The notes under the pieces: model-generated | What the model saw: the letters and a program-made list of their open reading frames with translations, nothing else | What the model was told of the DNA's origin: nothing | Database searches by the model: none | Position numbers and translations under genes: made by a program | DNA from: Candidatus Zixiibacteriota bacterium | GTDB lineage: Bacteria; Zixibacteria; MSB-5A5; GN15; FEB-12 | Length of the DNA stretch: 40,057 bases | Assembly (NCBI GenBank): GCA_040753875.1 | Contig: JBFMDV010000004.1 | Coordinates: 1 to 40,057, forward strand | Direction of reading: 5' to 3' | Shown here: positions 17,266 through 27,170 of the stretch, in pieces | How the letters are laid out: every line of letters begins with the position of its first letter | Numbering within the stretch: position 1 is the first letter of the stretch

Positions 17266-19221
17266 ATGGTGTCGGACAGCCGTTTAGAAAACAGACTGTT
17301 CCTGCGTATCTTCAGTGGAGCCGTCATACTCGTGGCGTTGCTGGCAGCCGGCTTCCTGCTCGTGGGACCCTCACTTATCAAGACGTATCACGAAGGGGGC
17401 TCATTCGGCATATTCCCGCCAGACCCGAATCCGGACAAAGGGACGCTTGAGGAGTACGGTCATAAAATTGGCGTGCGGTTCTGGAGTAATATTGTCGCCG
17501 GCATTCCGCTTTCGCTGCTGATTATCTTTCTGCTTTATAAAGTCTACAAGCAGCTCCTGGGATCGGTCAAACCGTGGACGAAGCCCGATTTCCTCTTGGG
17601 CCAAACTGATGTGACATTGGGCCCTGTCTGGGCTGTGACCATTTATGCGCTCCTCACGCTCGTCTATTTCTACCCCTCGTTGAAATCGATCTCGACGGCC
17701 ATGATCGGCCCGCCGGGAGACAACATGGCGTGCCTGTGGACCCTCGGATACGCAGGCAAACATCTTTTCGCGGACGGTATCAATTATGTCACCGATCTCT
17801 TTTACCCGGAAGGCAGTTCGTTCTACTTTCATGCCTGGTCGTTCTACAATCTCTTCCTTTTCAAAGCGCTCAGCGGCATTTTCGGTTCTGTCACATCCTA
17901 TAATCTCCTGATTCTTCATTCATTTCCGGTGGCCGGCGTTGCAGCTTTTCTTCTGATCCGGTATCTGACCGATAACAGTTGGATGGCGCTCCTTGGAGGA
18001 TTCCTGTTTGCATTCAATCCGGCCCATTTCGAGCGGGCACAGCATCATATGAATATCGCCACGATTCAGTTCCTGCCGCTCTTTGTGCTGTACTACATCA
18101 GGTCAGTACGAGAGCGTTCATGGCGACCACTCATTGCGGCTGCTGCCGCGCTGCTGCTAAACGCGCTGGCGGATTGGAACTACCTGCTGTTCGGTCTCTG
18201 GTTTATGCTTTTCGCCTACGTCTACCTCGCAATCCGTCGGCGCCGACTGTGGTTGTGGGACGTTGTTTGGAAATCCGGTTCCTTGATAGTCCTGACGCTC
18301 CTGGTGGTCTCTCCGTGGCTGATTCCGATGATCCGCCTGGCGGTGTCGGGTCCCGGCGTTGGCGCCGGAGGGCACAATCAATTCGTAGTCGACCTTCTGG
18401 GACTGGTAGCTCCTAATCCACACCATCTGCTCGGCGGCGTGCCTCTATTCGAGTATCTCAATAACACGTACACCGGCGTTCTAACGGAAAGTGTGGGCTA
18501 CCTTGGACTAGTCGCGCTGGCGCTGGTGCTGTTTGCAGGACGCAAGCTCCTTGTGAACACCGCCAAATACCTGCTGGGAGCAGTAACGTTCCTTCTCATG
18601 TCATTCGGGGCACAGCCGCATTTCGCCGGGTATGCGGCTCCGGTCCTGGTGCCTGGGCGTTTGGTTCCAATGTTGCCGCTGCTGTCGAACAGCCGTGCGC
18701 CCGGTCGCAATATCGTGTTCGTGTATCTGTTCTGGAGCATCATTGTCTCGATGGCGGTAGGTTATGTCTGGAGGTCGATCAAGAACGGTCGGATGAGGAC
18801 AACAATTGTCGTCGCGCTCGTTGCTCTACTGGCGGTCGACTATTTCAGCCTTAGCCGGGACGCGACTTCGGTACTGTTGCCCCCCTGCTATACAACTCTT
18901 CCGCGCGATGGGACACGGTACGGTCTGCTCGATCTGCCTGGCGGGTATGTGCAGACGGACAGGTACATGATGTATCAGGGACTGCACGGCATCCCTATTG
19001 TGCAGGGGTGGGTCTCCCGAAAGCCGAACCGCACCCTCATTGACACGCTCGACCTTGTCGATTTGGAGCATCAAAGAGAACAGCTTGTCTCAGCCGGGGT
19101 CCGCTACATAGTGGTGCACAAGATGTACCTTCCGGACTCGACCCTGAATGTCGATCTGTACCGTGCGACCTATCGCATCACCTATGAGGACAGTGCGAAT
19201 ATCGTGCTGCGCGTGGATTGA
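17266..19221 (+). CDS. Polytopic membrane protein, GT-C glycosyltransferase-like
   Basis: 651 residues with about 12 predicted membrane helices. The first two (about 12-32 and 75-95) flank a short loop rich in Pro and Gly. After that the segment GPPGDNMACLWTLGYAGKHLF, LFYPEGSSFYFHAWSFYNLFLFKAL and the later GGFLFAFNPAHFERAQHHMN follow the pattern of a family of integral-membrane sugar transferases with GT-C topology (D..L..W near the first outside loop, ...FSP.R...H.N). The soluble C-terminal domain (about 525-651) contains an LPRDGTRYGLLDLPGG region. A role in cell-envelope glycosylation is inferred. It follows trmB by 22 bases. Confidence 0.65.
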   Translation: MVSDSRLENRLFLRIFSGAVILVALLAAGFLLVGPSLIKTYHEGGSFGIFPPDPNPDKGTLEEYGHKIGVRFWSNIVAGIPLSLLIIFLLYKVYKQLLGSVKPWTKPDFLLGQTDVTLGPVWAVTIYALLTLVYFYPSLKSISTAMIGPPGDNMACLWTLGYAGKHLFADGINYVTDLFYPEGSSFYFHAWSFYNLFLFKALSGIFGSVTSYNLLILHSFPVAGVAAFLLIRYLTDNSWMALLGGFLFAFNPAHFERAQHHMNIATIQFLPLFVLYYIRSVRERSWRPLIAAAAALLLNALADWNYLLFGLWFMLFAYVYLAIRRRRLWLWDVVWKSGSLIVLTLLVVSPWLIPMIRLAVSGPGVGAGGHNQFVVDLLGLVAPNPHHLLGGVPLFEYLNNTYTGVLTESVGYLGLVALALVLFAGRKLLVNTAKYLLGAVTFLLMSFGAQPHFAGYAAPVLVPGRLVPMLPLLSNSRAPGRNIVFVYLFWSIIVSMAVGYVWRSIKNGRMRTTIVVALVALLAVDYFSLSRDATSVLLPPCYTTLPRDGTRYGLLDLPGGYVQTDRYMMYQGLHGIPIVQGWVSRKPNRTLIDTLDLVDLEHQREQLVSAGVRYIVVHKMYLPDSTLNVDLYRATYRITYEDSANIVLRVD

Positions 19222-19244
19222 TCGCACACCCCTTCTTTGCTACG

Positions 19245-21083
19245 TTACATCCCGGCTATCTGCAGCCAGCTTGGATATTCCACGCGGTATGGGACGGAGA
19301 TCGTCGCTGTCTGACCCGGCGCAATAGTCAATGACCAGGTTGTGCGGCCGGTGTTGTCCGTCGATATGGCCTTAGGTGCGAATGCACCTAAGTTCACTTT
19401 CACACGGTTATCCGTACTGACAGGTATTGGTTCCTCGATCTCCACCGTCCGCGAGGCACGACCGCTGTTGGTAACCGTTATCACTACCACCTGCTGAACC
19501 CGTACTCGGTCGCCGACCTTGCTCCGCTTGAACTCTCGTATCTTGCGGTCTACTTTGACATTGTTGTCCGGGCCGAACGGCAAACTGAACGTATCACTGG
19601 GCACGATCATCTTGGCAAGTGGGACTTCACCAAGATAATTTGACTCGACAAACACTGAGATGTTACCCGGCATGAGCGGCGCTTCGTCCTGATTGGTCAT
19701 CAGGACGCGTCGGAATGCTCCGGGCATGCCAATGGGCCGTGCAAAAAGCTGAACAGCACCTGCCAGACTATAGTCGGCAATGGTCGTGCGTACCGCCTTG
19801 CTGCCGGAGGGAACGGTCTCCTTGCGCTGAATCTTGAACACGGTGGTGTAAGCGCCGACGCCGAGGACAGAATAGGACCCCTTCGCTTCAATCGTGCTAG
19901 GGACCAAAGAGAGATTCGCTCCTACTCCGCCTGAACCTCCGAGCGGGTCGCCGATCGACACGCCGTCGACAATATACGACACTTCGCCTGCGCGGCCGCC
20001 GCCAATGTAGACTTTGCCCGATGCATCAGTCTGCACACCAGCCACCTGAGTGCGCAGTCTATCGATGGTCTGCAAAGGTCGTGGTTTGATCTCCTGTTGT
20101 GTAATTGTCGCTTGATTGGAAGTCACAAACTTGTCGATGATTTCTGTTCTGGCTTTGACTGTGATAGTCTTCGAGATATCGGGGTCAACTAACGAAAGAT
20201 ACCACGGGTCCGATTCCCTCGGACCGGCGCCGCGAGAGGGCGTGACGGTTGAGAGTGTAAGCTCCACATCGTTCCAGTCCTCGCCGGTTGTCTGCATCAC
20301 CTCGGCGATGTACGATAGCGCGATCCAGTCACTATCGCCCATCAGTCGCGCCTGGTAGAGTGGTTTCCAGCTCGCCCCGGGCACCAAATATTCGAGTGTA
20401 AAGATGATCTTCCCTGCTTGTGAGAGGCGCAGGTCGACCTCGACCGTTCGCGTAGTCTTGTGCGGTGATGCTCTCAGTCTGCCAAGTTCAGCTTCCAACA
20501 GTCCGAGGCGCTTGTCGACGCTGTCGATAGCAGACTGGACGACACGGATGGAATCGTTAACCTCCTTGAACCGATCACCGACGAACCGGTAGGCCGCCTG
20601 CCAGTCGTCGACTTTGATGCCGCCTTTTGTGACTTCCTCTGCCATTTGGTCCCCCGCTCCCTGACTCAGCGCCCCGAGCAGTTTCTTCTGCTCCTGAAAC
20701 GCCTCGACACGGTCCGCCAGGGCTCGACGCTCCTGGTCCCGCATAGTGACAATCCGGCGTTCGAGCTCAGCGATATTTGCCTGCGGTGCTTCGAGATGCT
20801 CCTCCGTACGGTGGCTCAGTCCGAGAAGCGTCACGCCGCTGAGACCCGTGGCCGAGGCGCGGAACGATGCTTCAGCCGCACGCGCCGGCAGGCCTTCCGT
20901 GATGAGCGTGTGTTCGCCAGCGTCGAGCTGCAGCTCGACCGAACGGGTTATACCGGCTCTGTCAGGGTAGACGGTTACGCTGGTGATCGGGGCATCGATC
21001 ACTCGTGAGGAAGTAGAGGCGGTGAGTGGGGTGGTGAGGAGGGCCGTCGTCATGACGGCCGCCGCGATTCGCTGCGTGTACAT
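19245..21083 (-). CDS. MuiA-family (DUF4140/DUF4139) protein with a TonB-plug-like insertion
   Basis: 612 residues with a signal peptide (about 1-25). Residues 30-130 match the N-terminal DUF4140 domain (VTVYPDRAGITRSVELQLDAGEH). A coiled coil runs from about 100 to 205, and DUF4139 starts near 210 (YLVPGASWKPLYQARL; later TGEDWNDVELTLST). Inside it, about 305-385, lies a segment that looks like a TonB-dependent receptor plug: a TITVKARTEIIDK start, TITQQEIKPRPLQTID and YIGGGRAGEVSYIVDGVSIGD. The remainder (about 430-612) resumes DUF4139 with PIGMPGAFRRVLMTN and a closing VPYRVEYPSW. MuiA-like proteins affect capsule or mucoidy in some bacteria, but their biochemistry is unknown. GAGGGGA precedes the ATG. 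Confidence 0.85.
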   Translation of the reverse strand: MYTQRIAAAVMTTALLTTPLTASTSSRVIDAPITSVTVYPDRAGITRSVELQLDAGEHTLITEGLPARAAEASFRASATGLSGVTLLGLSHRTEEHLEAPQANIAELERRIVTMRDQERRALADRVEAFQEQKKLLGALSQGAGDQMAEEVTKGGIKVDDWQAAYRFVGDRFKEVNDSIRVVQSAIDSVDKRLGLLEAELGRLRASPHKTTRTVEVDLRLSQAGKIIFTLEYLVPGASWKPLYQARLMGDSDWIALSYIAEVMQTTGEDWNDVELTLSTVTPSRGAGPRESDPWYLSLVDPDISKTITVKARTEIIDKFVTSNQATITQQEIKPRPLQTIDRLRTQVAGVQTDASGKVYIGGGRAGEVSYIVDGVSIGDPLGGSGGVGANLSLVPSTIEAKGSYSVLGVGAYTTVFKIQRKETVPSGSKAVRTTIADYSLAGAVQLFARPIGMPGAFRRVLMTNQDEAPLMPGNISVFVESNYLGEVPLAKMIVPSDTFSLPFGPDNNVKVDRKIREFKRSKVGDRVRVQQVVVITVTNSGRASRTVEIEEPIPVSTDNRVKVNLGAFAPKAISTDNTGRTTWSLTIAPGQTATISVPYRVEYPSWLQIAGM

Positions 21084-21200
21084 GGCTTCCCCTCTTTGTT
21101 TGCCCGGATCGTGACGGTCCGGGACGATTCTCTTACACCATGACGACGCTGGCTGTGGCCAGAACGTGCAAAAGCAGGCAAGAACCAGACAAGAAAGAAA

Positions 21201-21226
21201 GGCCGGAGTCTATTCCCGCTCCGGCC
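21201..21226 (-). terminator. Hairpin with T-rich tail on the minus strand
   Basis: GGCCGGAG (21201-21208) pairs with CTCCGGCC (21219-21226) across a 10-base loop. On the minus strand it is followed by TTTCTTTCTTG. It sits between the divergent MuiA-like and OPT genes, with no annotated minus-strand gene just upstream of it. Confidence 0.5.
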
Positions 21227-21388
21227 AGACACAACGGCAGCTTAGGCCGTGCGCTCCCCTGGGATTCAGGAAACCCGCCGAAGCATCAGAAACCTGTTTG
21301 CATAACCGGCCGGACCGCATTACCTTGGGTTTCAATATGGAGTAAAGTCACCCCGCTCGGCCGATGCCGACGAACTCGCAAGGAGACC

Positions 21389-23347
21389 ATGCTCATGTCA
21401 ATGGACCAACAGACACAGCACCCTTCGAGCCGCAGCGAAGCAGCTGTCCCGCGCGACGCGTATGAGAATTACGAGCTCCCGGTCGAGGGATTCAAGGGGA
21501 CCGCTGAGGAGATTGAGCGGCAGTGGTATGAGAAGTGCTACCTCGGCCGAGGTGACACGATCAAACAGCTCACCTGGCGTGCCGTTATAATGGGGTCGAT
21601 TCTGGGTGCCCTCCTATCGCTGACCAACATTTACATAGGTCTCAAGGCCGGTTGGGGCTTCGGCGTGGCCATCACTGCCTGTATCCTCTCTTTTGCCATC
21701 TGGACCAGCTTCTACAAATTGAAACTCGCTAAAACCCAGATGACCATTCTGGAAAACAATTGCATGCAGTCCACCGCCAGCGCTGCCGGTTATTCGACCG
21801 GCGGTACGCTGGTTTCGGCCTTCGCCGCCTTCATCCTGTTGCACAATCAGACGCTTCCCTTTTCGCTCATGCTGGGCTGGGTTTTCTTCATCGCCGTTCT
21901 CGGTGTGACCATGGCGGTGCCGATGAAGAGGCAGATGATCAATGTCGAACAGCTCCGGTTTCCCAGTGGAATCGCGGCTGCGGAGACGTTGCGAGCACTT
22001 CACGCCACCGGCCAGAAAGGGATGCGATCCGCGCGTGCTCTGGGTATCGCCGGGCTCCTGGCGATGGTGAGCGCGTTCCTGACCGATGGCCTCAGGCTTA
22101 TCAGCACACGTCTGGAGTCATTTCAATTGGCCAATCTGGCTGCTCGCTTCAGTACCTGGACGCTCGGAGAAGCGTGGATCGGCCGGACCGTCACGTTTGC
22201 CTGGGATCCGATCTTCATCGCCGCCGGCATGTTTGTGGGGATGCGAGTGGCCATCAGCATGTTTGTGGGTTCGGTGCTCTGCTGGATGATCTTCGTCCCC
22301 CTGGTGCAGACTTACGTACCTGAGGCCAGCGGGCTGACGGGATTTCGATCCATGGTCCAGTGGTCGCTTTGGGGCGGAACGGCCTGTATGGTAACCTCGG
22401 GCATTCTCTCCGTTTTCTTCCAGTGGAGGAGTGCATTGCGCGCCTTCCAAGGGCTGGGGGACATGCTGAAAAAGCGAGGTGGCAAGGCGAAGGACGAACT
22501 CGCCGCCATCGAGACGCCTGGCTCCTGGTTCCTCATCGGGCAGATCGTCGCGTTGGTCGCCTTGGCGCTTCTGGCGCATGCAACTTTCGCGATGCCCTAT
22601 TGGCAGAGCTTTGTCGCCGTTCTCCTGAGCTTCGCATTGGCGTTGGTGGCCTGCCGGGTGACCGGTGAAACTGACACGACGCCTGTAGGAGCAATGGGCA
22701 AAATCACACAGCTTACGTTCGGCGGCCTCTCACCGGGTAACATGGATGTGAACCTGATGGCAGCCAACATCACTGCCGGAGCGGCAACTTCCTCGGCCGA
22801 CCTGCTTACCGACCTCAAGAGCGGGTATCTTCTCGGGGCCCATCCGCGCAAACAGTTTATCGCGCAGTTTTCCGGCATCTTCATTGGCACGATCGTCACC
22901 GTCGTGGCGTTTCGCATGCTCGTTCCCAATGCCAGCGTGCTGGGCACGGATCAGTTTCCCGCTCCGGCCGCGCAGACCTGGAAAGGGGTCGCCGAAGCCA
23001 TGGCAACAGGACTCAGCACCATGCATCCTGTGAAGGTATGGAGCATCGTGATTGGAGGCCTCGTCGGCCTCATCCTGCCGATTCTTTCCCGACTGTTTCC
23101 CAAACAACAGAAGTGGATTCCTTCGGCGGCGGGCATTGGACTGGCCTGGGTCTTCCAGTGGTTCTACGGCCTGCTTTTCTTCCTCGGTGCCCTGATCGGG
23201 TACGGCTGGGAGAAAAAAAATCCGAAGCAGTGCGAGGAATACATGTTCCCGGTGGCATCCGGCATCGTTGCCGGTGGGGCGCTCATGGGTGTTGTCCTGA
23301 TTTTTTGGGAAAGCGGTTGGGAGATACTCAAGCAGTTCCTGGGATAG
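21389..23347 (+). CDS. OPT-family oligopeptide transporter
   Basis: 652 residues from ATG 21389; ATG 21395 has better spacing to AGGAG at 21381-21385 and may be the true start. The open frame extends back to 21140 but that part is not credible. The protein has about 15 hydrophobic segments. Motifs SLTNIYIGLKAGWGFGVAIT, ENNCMQSTASAAGYSTGGTLVSA, RFPSGIAAAETLRALH, GGLSPGNMDVNLMAANITAGAA and SSADLLTDLKSGYLLGAHPRKQF are typical of the bacterial OPT family. These import peptides or metal-siderophore-type compounds by proton symport; this substrate is unknown. Transcribed on its own. Confidence 0.92.
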   Translation: MLMSMDQQTQHPSSRSEAAVPRDAYENYELPVEGFKGTAEEIERQWYEKCYLGRGDTIKQLTWRAVIMGSILGALLSLTNIYIGLKAGWGFGVAITACILSFAIWTSFYKLKLAKTQMTILENNCMQSTASAAGYSTGGTLVSAFAAFILLHNQTLPFSLMLGWVFFIAVLGVTMAVPMKRQMINVEQLRFPSGIAAAETLRALHATGQKGMRSARALGIAGLLAMVSAFLTDGLRLISTRLESFQLANLAARFSTWTLGEAWIGRTVTFAWDPIFIAAGMFVGMRVAISMFVGSVLCWMIFVPLVQTYVPEASGLTGFRSMVQWSLWGGTACMVTSGILSVFFQWRSALRAFQGLGDMLKKRGGKAKDELAAIETPGSWFLIGQIVALVALALLAHATFAMPYWQSFVAVLLSFALALVACRVTGETDTTPVGAMGKITQLTFGGLSPGNMDVNLMAANITAGAATSSADLLTDLKSGYLLGAHPRKQFIAQFSGIFIGTIVTVVAFRMLVPNASVLGTDQFPAPAAQTWKGVAEAMATGLSTMHPVKVWSIVIGGLVGLILPILSRLFPKQQKWIPSAAGIGLAWVFQWFYGLLFFLGALIGYGWEKKNPKQCEEYMFPVASGIVAGGALMGVVLIFWESGWEILKQFLG

Positions 23348-23481
23348 AAAGCGTCGGCGAAGCGCCCTGCTCAAAATGCGATGTTGGGCAGGGCTCGATC
23401 AATTCATCAGGATCAGGCACTGGGTGGTGGCAAAACTACCTGCCGACAGGCGGTCAAGGTGCTGACTTGTGGTGGAGGGGA

Positions 23482-26400
23482 CTATGGCCGAGCGCCGGTG
23501 AGCATCTGTGTCATTTTCTCGATCTGATAGCCGGACCGCTCGGCCGCATCCAGCAGTATTCGACCGCTTCGGCGTGCGTATTGGGCGGCGAGGCCGGCAG
23601 AACTGACCGTTTCGAGGGCCTCAACGCGCGTCACCCATTGCAACGCTTCCACCAGCAACTCCAGCCGCTCTTTGTTCAGCCAGAGCACGTCCTGGTACCG
23701 ATTCACCAGCAGATACTCGCGGACCACCGGATCAACGAGAGTCCTTTCCAGACGGTCGGCCATAAGGGATCCTGATGGAGATTCCAGCAGATCGCGGTGA
23801 GCCACTATAATTTGAACCAGAGTGCGGTCGACATAGGCCGCGTGATCATCCGCCAGCAACCCCTCGAACGCGCGCTGCACGACATTGAGAAGCCGCCATT
23901 CCTCGATGAGCCGACTCACGAACATTTCGGCAGGCGAGGAGTCGGCCTGCGATTGTAAAACATCCAAATGTCGAATGGTCAGCCATGCGATGAGGACATG
24001 CCGCAGCACGGTCTGAACACCTTGGACCTGAGACGCTTTCTTTGGGCCAGTCGCACGTTTACCTTGGCGGGCTTGGCCGGGGCCGAACAGTTCTTCCATC
24101 TCGGCGGTGAGGCGCGGCGTGTGCGATGATCGGCCTGCGGACACGCCCGAAAACGATAACGCGGCCGACAGGAAGTCCTCAAGCGCTGTCACAAAGCGGC
24201 TCCGGGCTGGCAAATCTCCGCCCGACAACTCCCGCAATGCTACCGCATTCATGACCTCGCGATACGGCTTGAGCACCGGCTCCAGCCGAAGTTCCCGGTG
24301 CGCCTCCTCGATATTCGGCACGCCTGCGCCACTGAGACGATACGCCAAATGAGCCCAGGAACCATCGGCGTCGTGGATCTCGCGGAAATCGAGGAAAGCA
24401 TGACATTGATAGGCGTGCAGTTCAGCCCAGAGTCCTTCGTCAGCGATTTGGCGGCCGCTGCGGATATACTCCAGGCCGCATTGATAATCGCGAAACACGT
24501 AATAGCAGCCATCGGAACTATTCAGTGCCAGCGCTTCGGCCAGCGTCCGCCGCACCAGATTGGTAGTCTCTCCCTCGCCGATATTGATTGGCGTTGAAGT
24601 TTGCAGTCTTCCTCGCGTACTGTTGTATGCGTTGTTATAGAGAATAATCGCCCGTTCATCGCCGGAACGATTGGAATAGGCGAATACGTTTTCGTCGACC
24701 CAGCCATCAGGTGTGTTGAAATCATAGAATGCGAAGTTGGCCGCACCACTGAAGAGATGTCGGCGGCGCATCAGCGGAAATATCTGCGCCTCGTGGCGCC
24801 GCACCATATGCCAATCAACCTGTTCATCCCAGTATGACCGCCGGTATTCCATGCCGTATTTCTCGGTGAACCCTTCGATCTGGCCATGGCCGAACATCGG
24901 CAGCCCAGGCATGGTCACCAGCATCACGGCGACACCGTAGTACTTATCTTCCTTACCGAATTGATCGACTGCCGTCCGCTCGTCCGGGTTATTCATGAAG
25001 TTGACAAATCGCTTGAGCACCTCTGGGCTGAATTCGAGCACATTCTTGACAGTTGTGCGATACTTGGCATTCTCTTCCATCTTGAGCATGTTCATGAACG
25101 CACTGTTGTAGACCCGGTGCATCCCGAGCGTGCGGACGAAATATCCTTCCATGAGCCAGAACGCTTCGGCGAGAAGCAACGTCTCCGGCAACTCCTGCGC
25201 GATCCGGTCCACGACTTCGCGCCAGAATTCCTTCGGCATCTGCAGGTCAAACTGCTGCCGGGTCATGCCGTGCTCCGCGCGTGACGGAATAGCGCCGCCG
25301 TCCCCTGGCTGCGGAAACCAAAGGCGCTGATAATGCTTTTTGGCCAGGGTCATGGCGGCATCGAAGCGGATAATGGGAAACTGCCGCGCTACGTGGAGGA
25401 TCGTCTGGATGACCGCTTCACGCACTTCCGGCAACAGATAGTTGAGTTGCGCCGTATCGTTCCAGGGCGTGCTGGTACCGTCGTTGCCGTGATAGATATA
25501 GCGAACGTCTCCGGTCCATTTGTCGATCCGTTTGAATACGACGGCGGCATCGCGATGCTGCCAATAGCCATCCTCTATCTGGAGACAGACCCGCTGGTCC
25601 AGGGAGAGGTCCACCCCGGTGTATTGGTAGACCGGAAACGGCGGATGGCCCTGTTGAACGAACCAATGCGGATGCTGGATCACCCACCGGGAATAGATGC
25701 CGACATGATTGGGGACCATGTCGCTGGCCAGCCTGATACCACGCTGCCACGCCCGGTGCTTCAGATTCTCAAACGCCGTCTCGCCGCCGAGATCGCCCGC
25801 TATAATATAGTCGTACAGTGAATACGCCGAGGCGGCCGCCTCCGGATTTCCCATGATCTGCTTGATCTTCTGTGATGCGGGCGAACGCTCCCATATCCCG
25901 ATCAGCCACAGACCGGTGAATCCCCAGCGGGCGAGTTGGTCAAGCTCTTCATCGGGGACATCGCTGAGCAGCCGTATATCGCGCTGGTATTTTTTCGATA
26001 ACTGAAACAACCACACATACACTGTCTTGGCTATGAGCACGACGTTAGACATCCAGTCGGCGTCGCGACTGAACGCTGCCGGCTCAGAATAACCGAGGTC
26101 GTAGCCGTATTGGTCGCGGTCGAAGCGCAGGGCTTCGATCTGCCCCGGCCCGAATCCGCGCATGAGACGCTCCTCTTCGAGAATGTCCACTGCCAGCAGT
26201 ACCCGCTCCAGAAGTTCCATCGGCAGGAAATGCGCCCAATGCCGCCGGATAAAATCGAGCTGTCCTTCGAGGGAATCCGGGTACGCCCGTATGGGTGCGT
26301 ACAAGCACTCGAAGAGGGTCATCCCGGTCGGGCCGAATGGCGGTTGCGTGGCAAAGAACGATTCAAGAGCCTGAATCAACGTCACGTTGGGAGATTCGGC

Positions 26401-26964
26401 CCGAAGATCGGCATCGTCGAACAGTGCACGGAACGGCCGGAACGCCGGGTTGGCCATGTCCAAATGAAGCAGTATCATCTCGCGAACGATCATATCGCGA
26501 GTAGACGTCACACCGAACGCATCGCGAAGGAAACCAGCTTCAGACTGTTTCTTATCGAGGACGCTTGACGGCGGGAACAGTCGCACAAAGGCTGGAGGGG
26601 GCTGGGTAATGATAGCCGAGCCCTTTTGCCTGCCGGTCCAGTCCATCCCACGGCCGATCACACCGGGCTGTTCCTCCCGAGAATACAACTCGATGATATA
26701 TCGAAACACGTCGACAATGACATTCAGCGAGCTGAGTTGGCCGGCATGAAGCGGCGCCGGAACATGCGGCGTTTGGCTGCAACGTTCATTGAACCGATCG
26801 GCCAGCTGTCGCAACCGGAACAACTCATTGGCCTGAGTGGTCTCGGGCTCTGTCGTTAACACAGACGAGACGGCCAGCCAGTCCCAGGATTTCCTGGACA
26901 GATGGAACCCGAAGTGAGTGTAACTGCGGAGCAGTTTCTGAAGTTCTGCGCGGTCGGCGAGCAT
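23482..26964 (-). CDS. Large alpha-amylase family (GH13-like) protein
   Basis: 1160 residues with no signal peptide, so probably cytoplasmic. The central region (about 355-700) is a GH13-type barrel. It shows GFTGLWLIGIWERSP, SDMVPNHVG, RFDAAMTLAKKHYQRL with the nucleophile candidate D535, LLAEAFWLMEG with the acid/base candidate E600, and MNNPDERTAV with D661 as third acidic residue. The first 350 and last 420 residues are extra: a helical N-terminal part and a C-terminal region (YYVFRDYQCGLEYIRSGRQI and helices) without recognised domains. Activity on alpha-glucans is likely, but the substrate cannot be read from the sequence. No glycogen gene is adjacent. Confidence 0.83.
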   Translation of the reverse strand: MLADRAELQKLLRSYTHFGFHLSRKSWDWLAVSSVLTTEPETTQANELFRLRQLADRFNERCSQTPHVPAPLHAGQLSSLNVIVDVFRYIIELYSREEQPGVIGRGMDWTGRQKGSAIITQPPPAFVRLFPPSSVLDKKQSEAGFLRDAFGVTSTRDMIVREMILLHLDMANPAFRPFRALFDDADLRAESPNVTLIQALESFFATQPPFGPTGMTLFECLYAPIRAYPDSLEGQLDFIRRHWAHFLPMELLERVLLAVDILEEERLMRGFGPGQIEALRFDRDQYGYDLGYSEPAAFSRDADWMSNVVLIAKTVYVWLFQLSKKYQRDIRLLSDVPDEELDQLARWGFTGLWLIGIWERSPASQKIKQIMGNPEAAASAYSLYDYIIAGDLGGETAFENLKHRAWQRGIRLASDMVPNHVGIYSRWVIQHPHWFVQQGHPPFPVYQYTGVDLSLDQRVCLQIEDGYWQHRDAAVVFKRIDKWTGDVRYIYHGNDGTSTPWNDTAQLNYLLPEVREAVIQTILHVARQFPIIRFDAAMTLAKKHYQRLWFPQPGDGGAIPSRAEHGMTRQQFDLQMPKEFWREVVDRIAQELPETLLLAEAFWLMEGYFVRTLGMHRVYNSAFMNMLKMEENAKYRTTVKNVLEFSPEVLKRFVNFMNNPDERTAVDQFGKEDKYYGVAVMLVTMPGLPMFGHGQIEGFTEKYGMEYRRSYWDEQVDWHMVRRHEAQIFPLMRRRHLFSGAANFAFYDFNTPDGWVDENVFAYSNRSGDERAIILYNNAYNSTRGRLQTSTPINIGEGETTNLVRRTLAEALALNSSDGCYYVFRDYQCGLEYIRSGRQIADEGLWAELHAYQCHAFLDFREIHDADGSWAHLAYRLSGAGVPNIEEAHRELRLEPVLKPYREVMNAVALRELSGGDLPARSRFVTALEDFLSAALSFSGVSAGRSSHTPRLTAEMEELFGPGQARQGKRATGPKKASQVQGVQTVLRHVLIAWLTIRHLDVLQSQADSSPAEMFVSRLIEEWRLLNVVQRAFEGLLADDHAAYVDRTLVQIIVAHRDLLESPSGSLMADRLERTLVDPVVREYLLVNRYQDVLWLNKERLELLVEALQWVTRVEALETVSSAGLAAQYARRSGRILLDAAERSGYQIEKMTQMLTGARP

Positions 26965-27170
26965 AGTGACGAATATCAGCCTGTGTCCATGACGCTAAAT
27001 TACAACAACTATCAGTATACTCCATTGTCTCATGGAGCGCCAGAGAAAGGCAGACTTGTTGTGAATGGTAATCGGGGAGATTCTGGATGGTCATGGAGCC
27101 GGGCAACACCCCACGATATAAAACATCGGCCCGGACGATTCTCAAGGACCGGAGATTATCGGCGCATCGA

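Noticed and set aside
21140-21388. Upstream extension of the OPT transporter frame
   Set aside because: It covers the divergent promoter region and a hairpin, and reads as non-coding; AGGAG precedes ATG 21389/21395.
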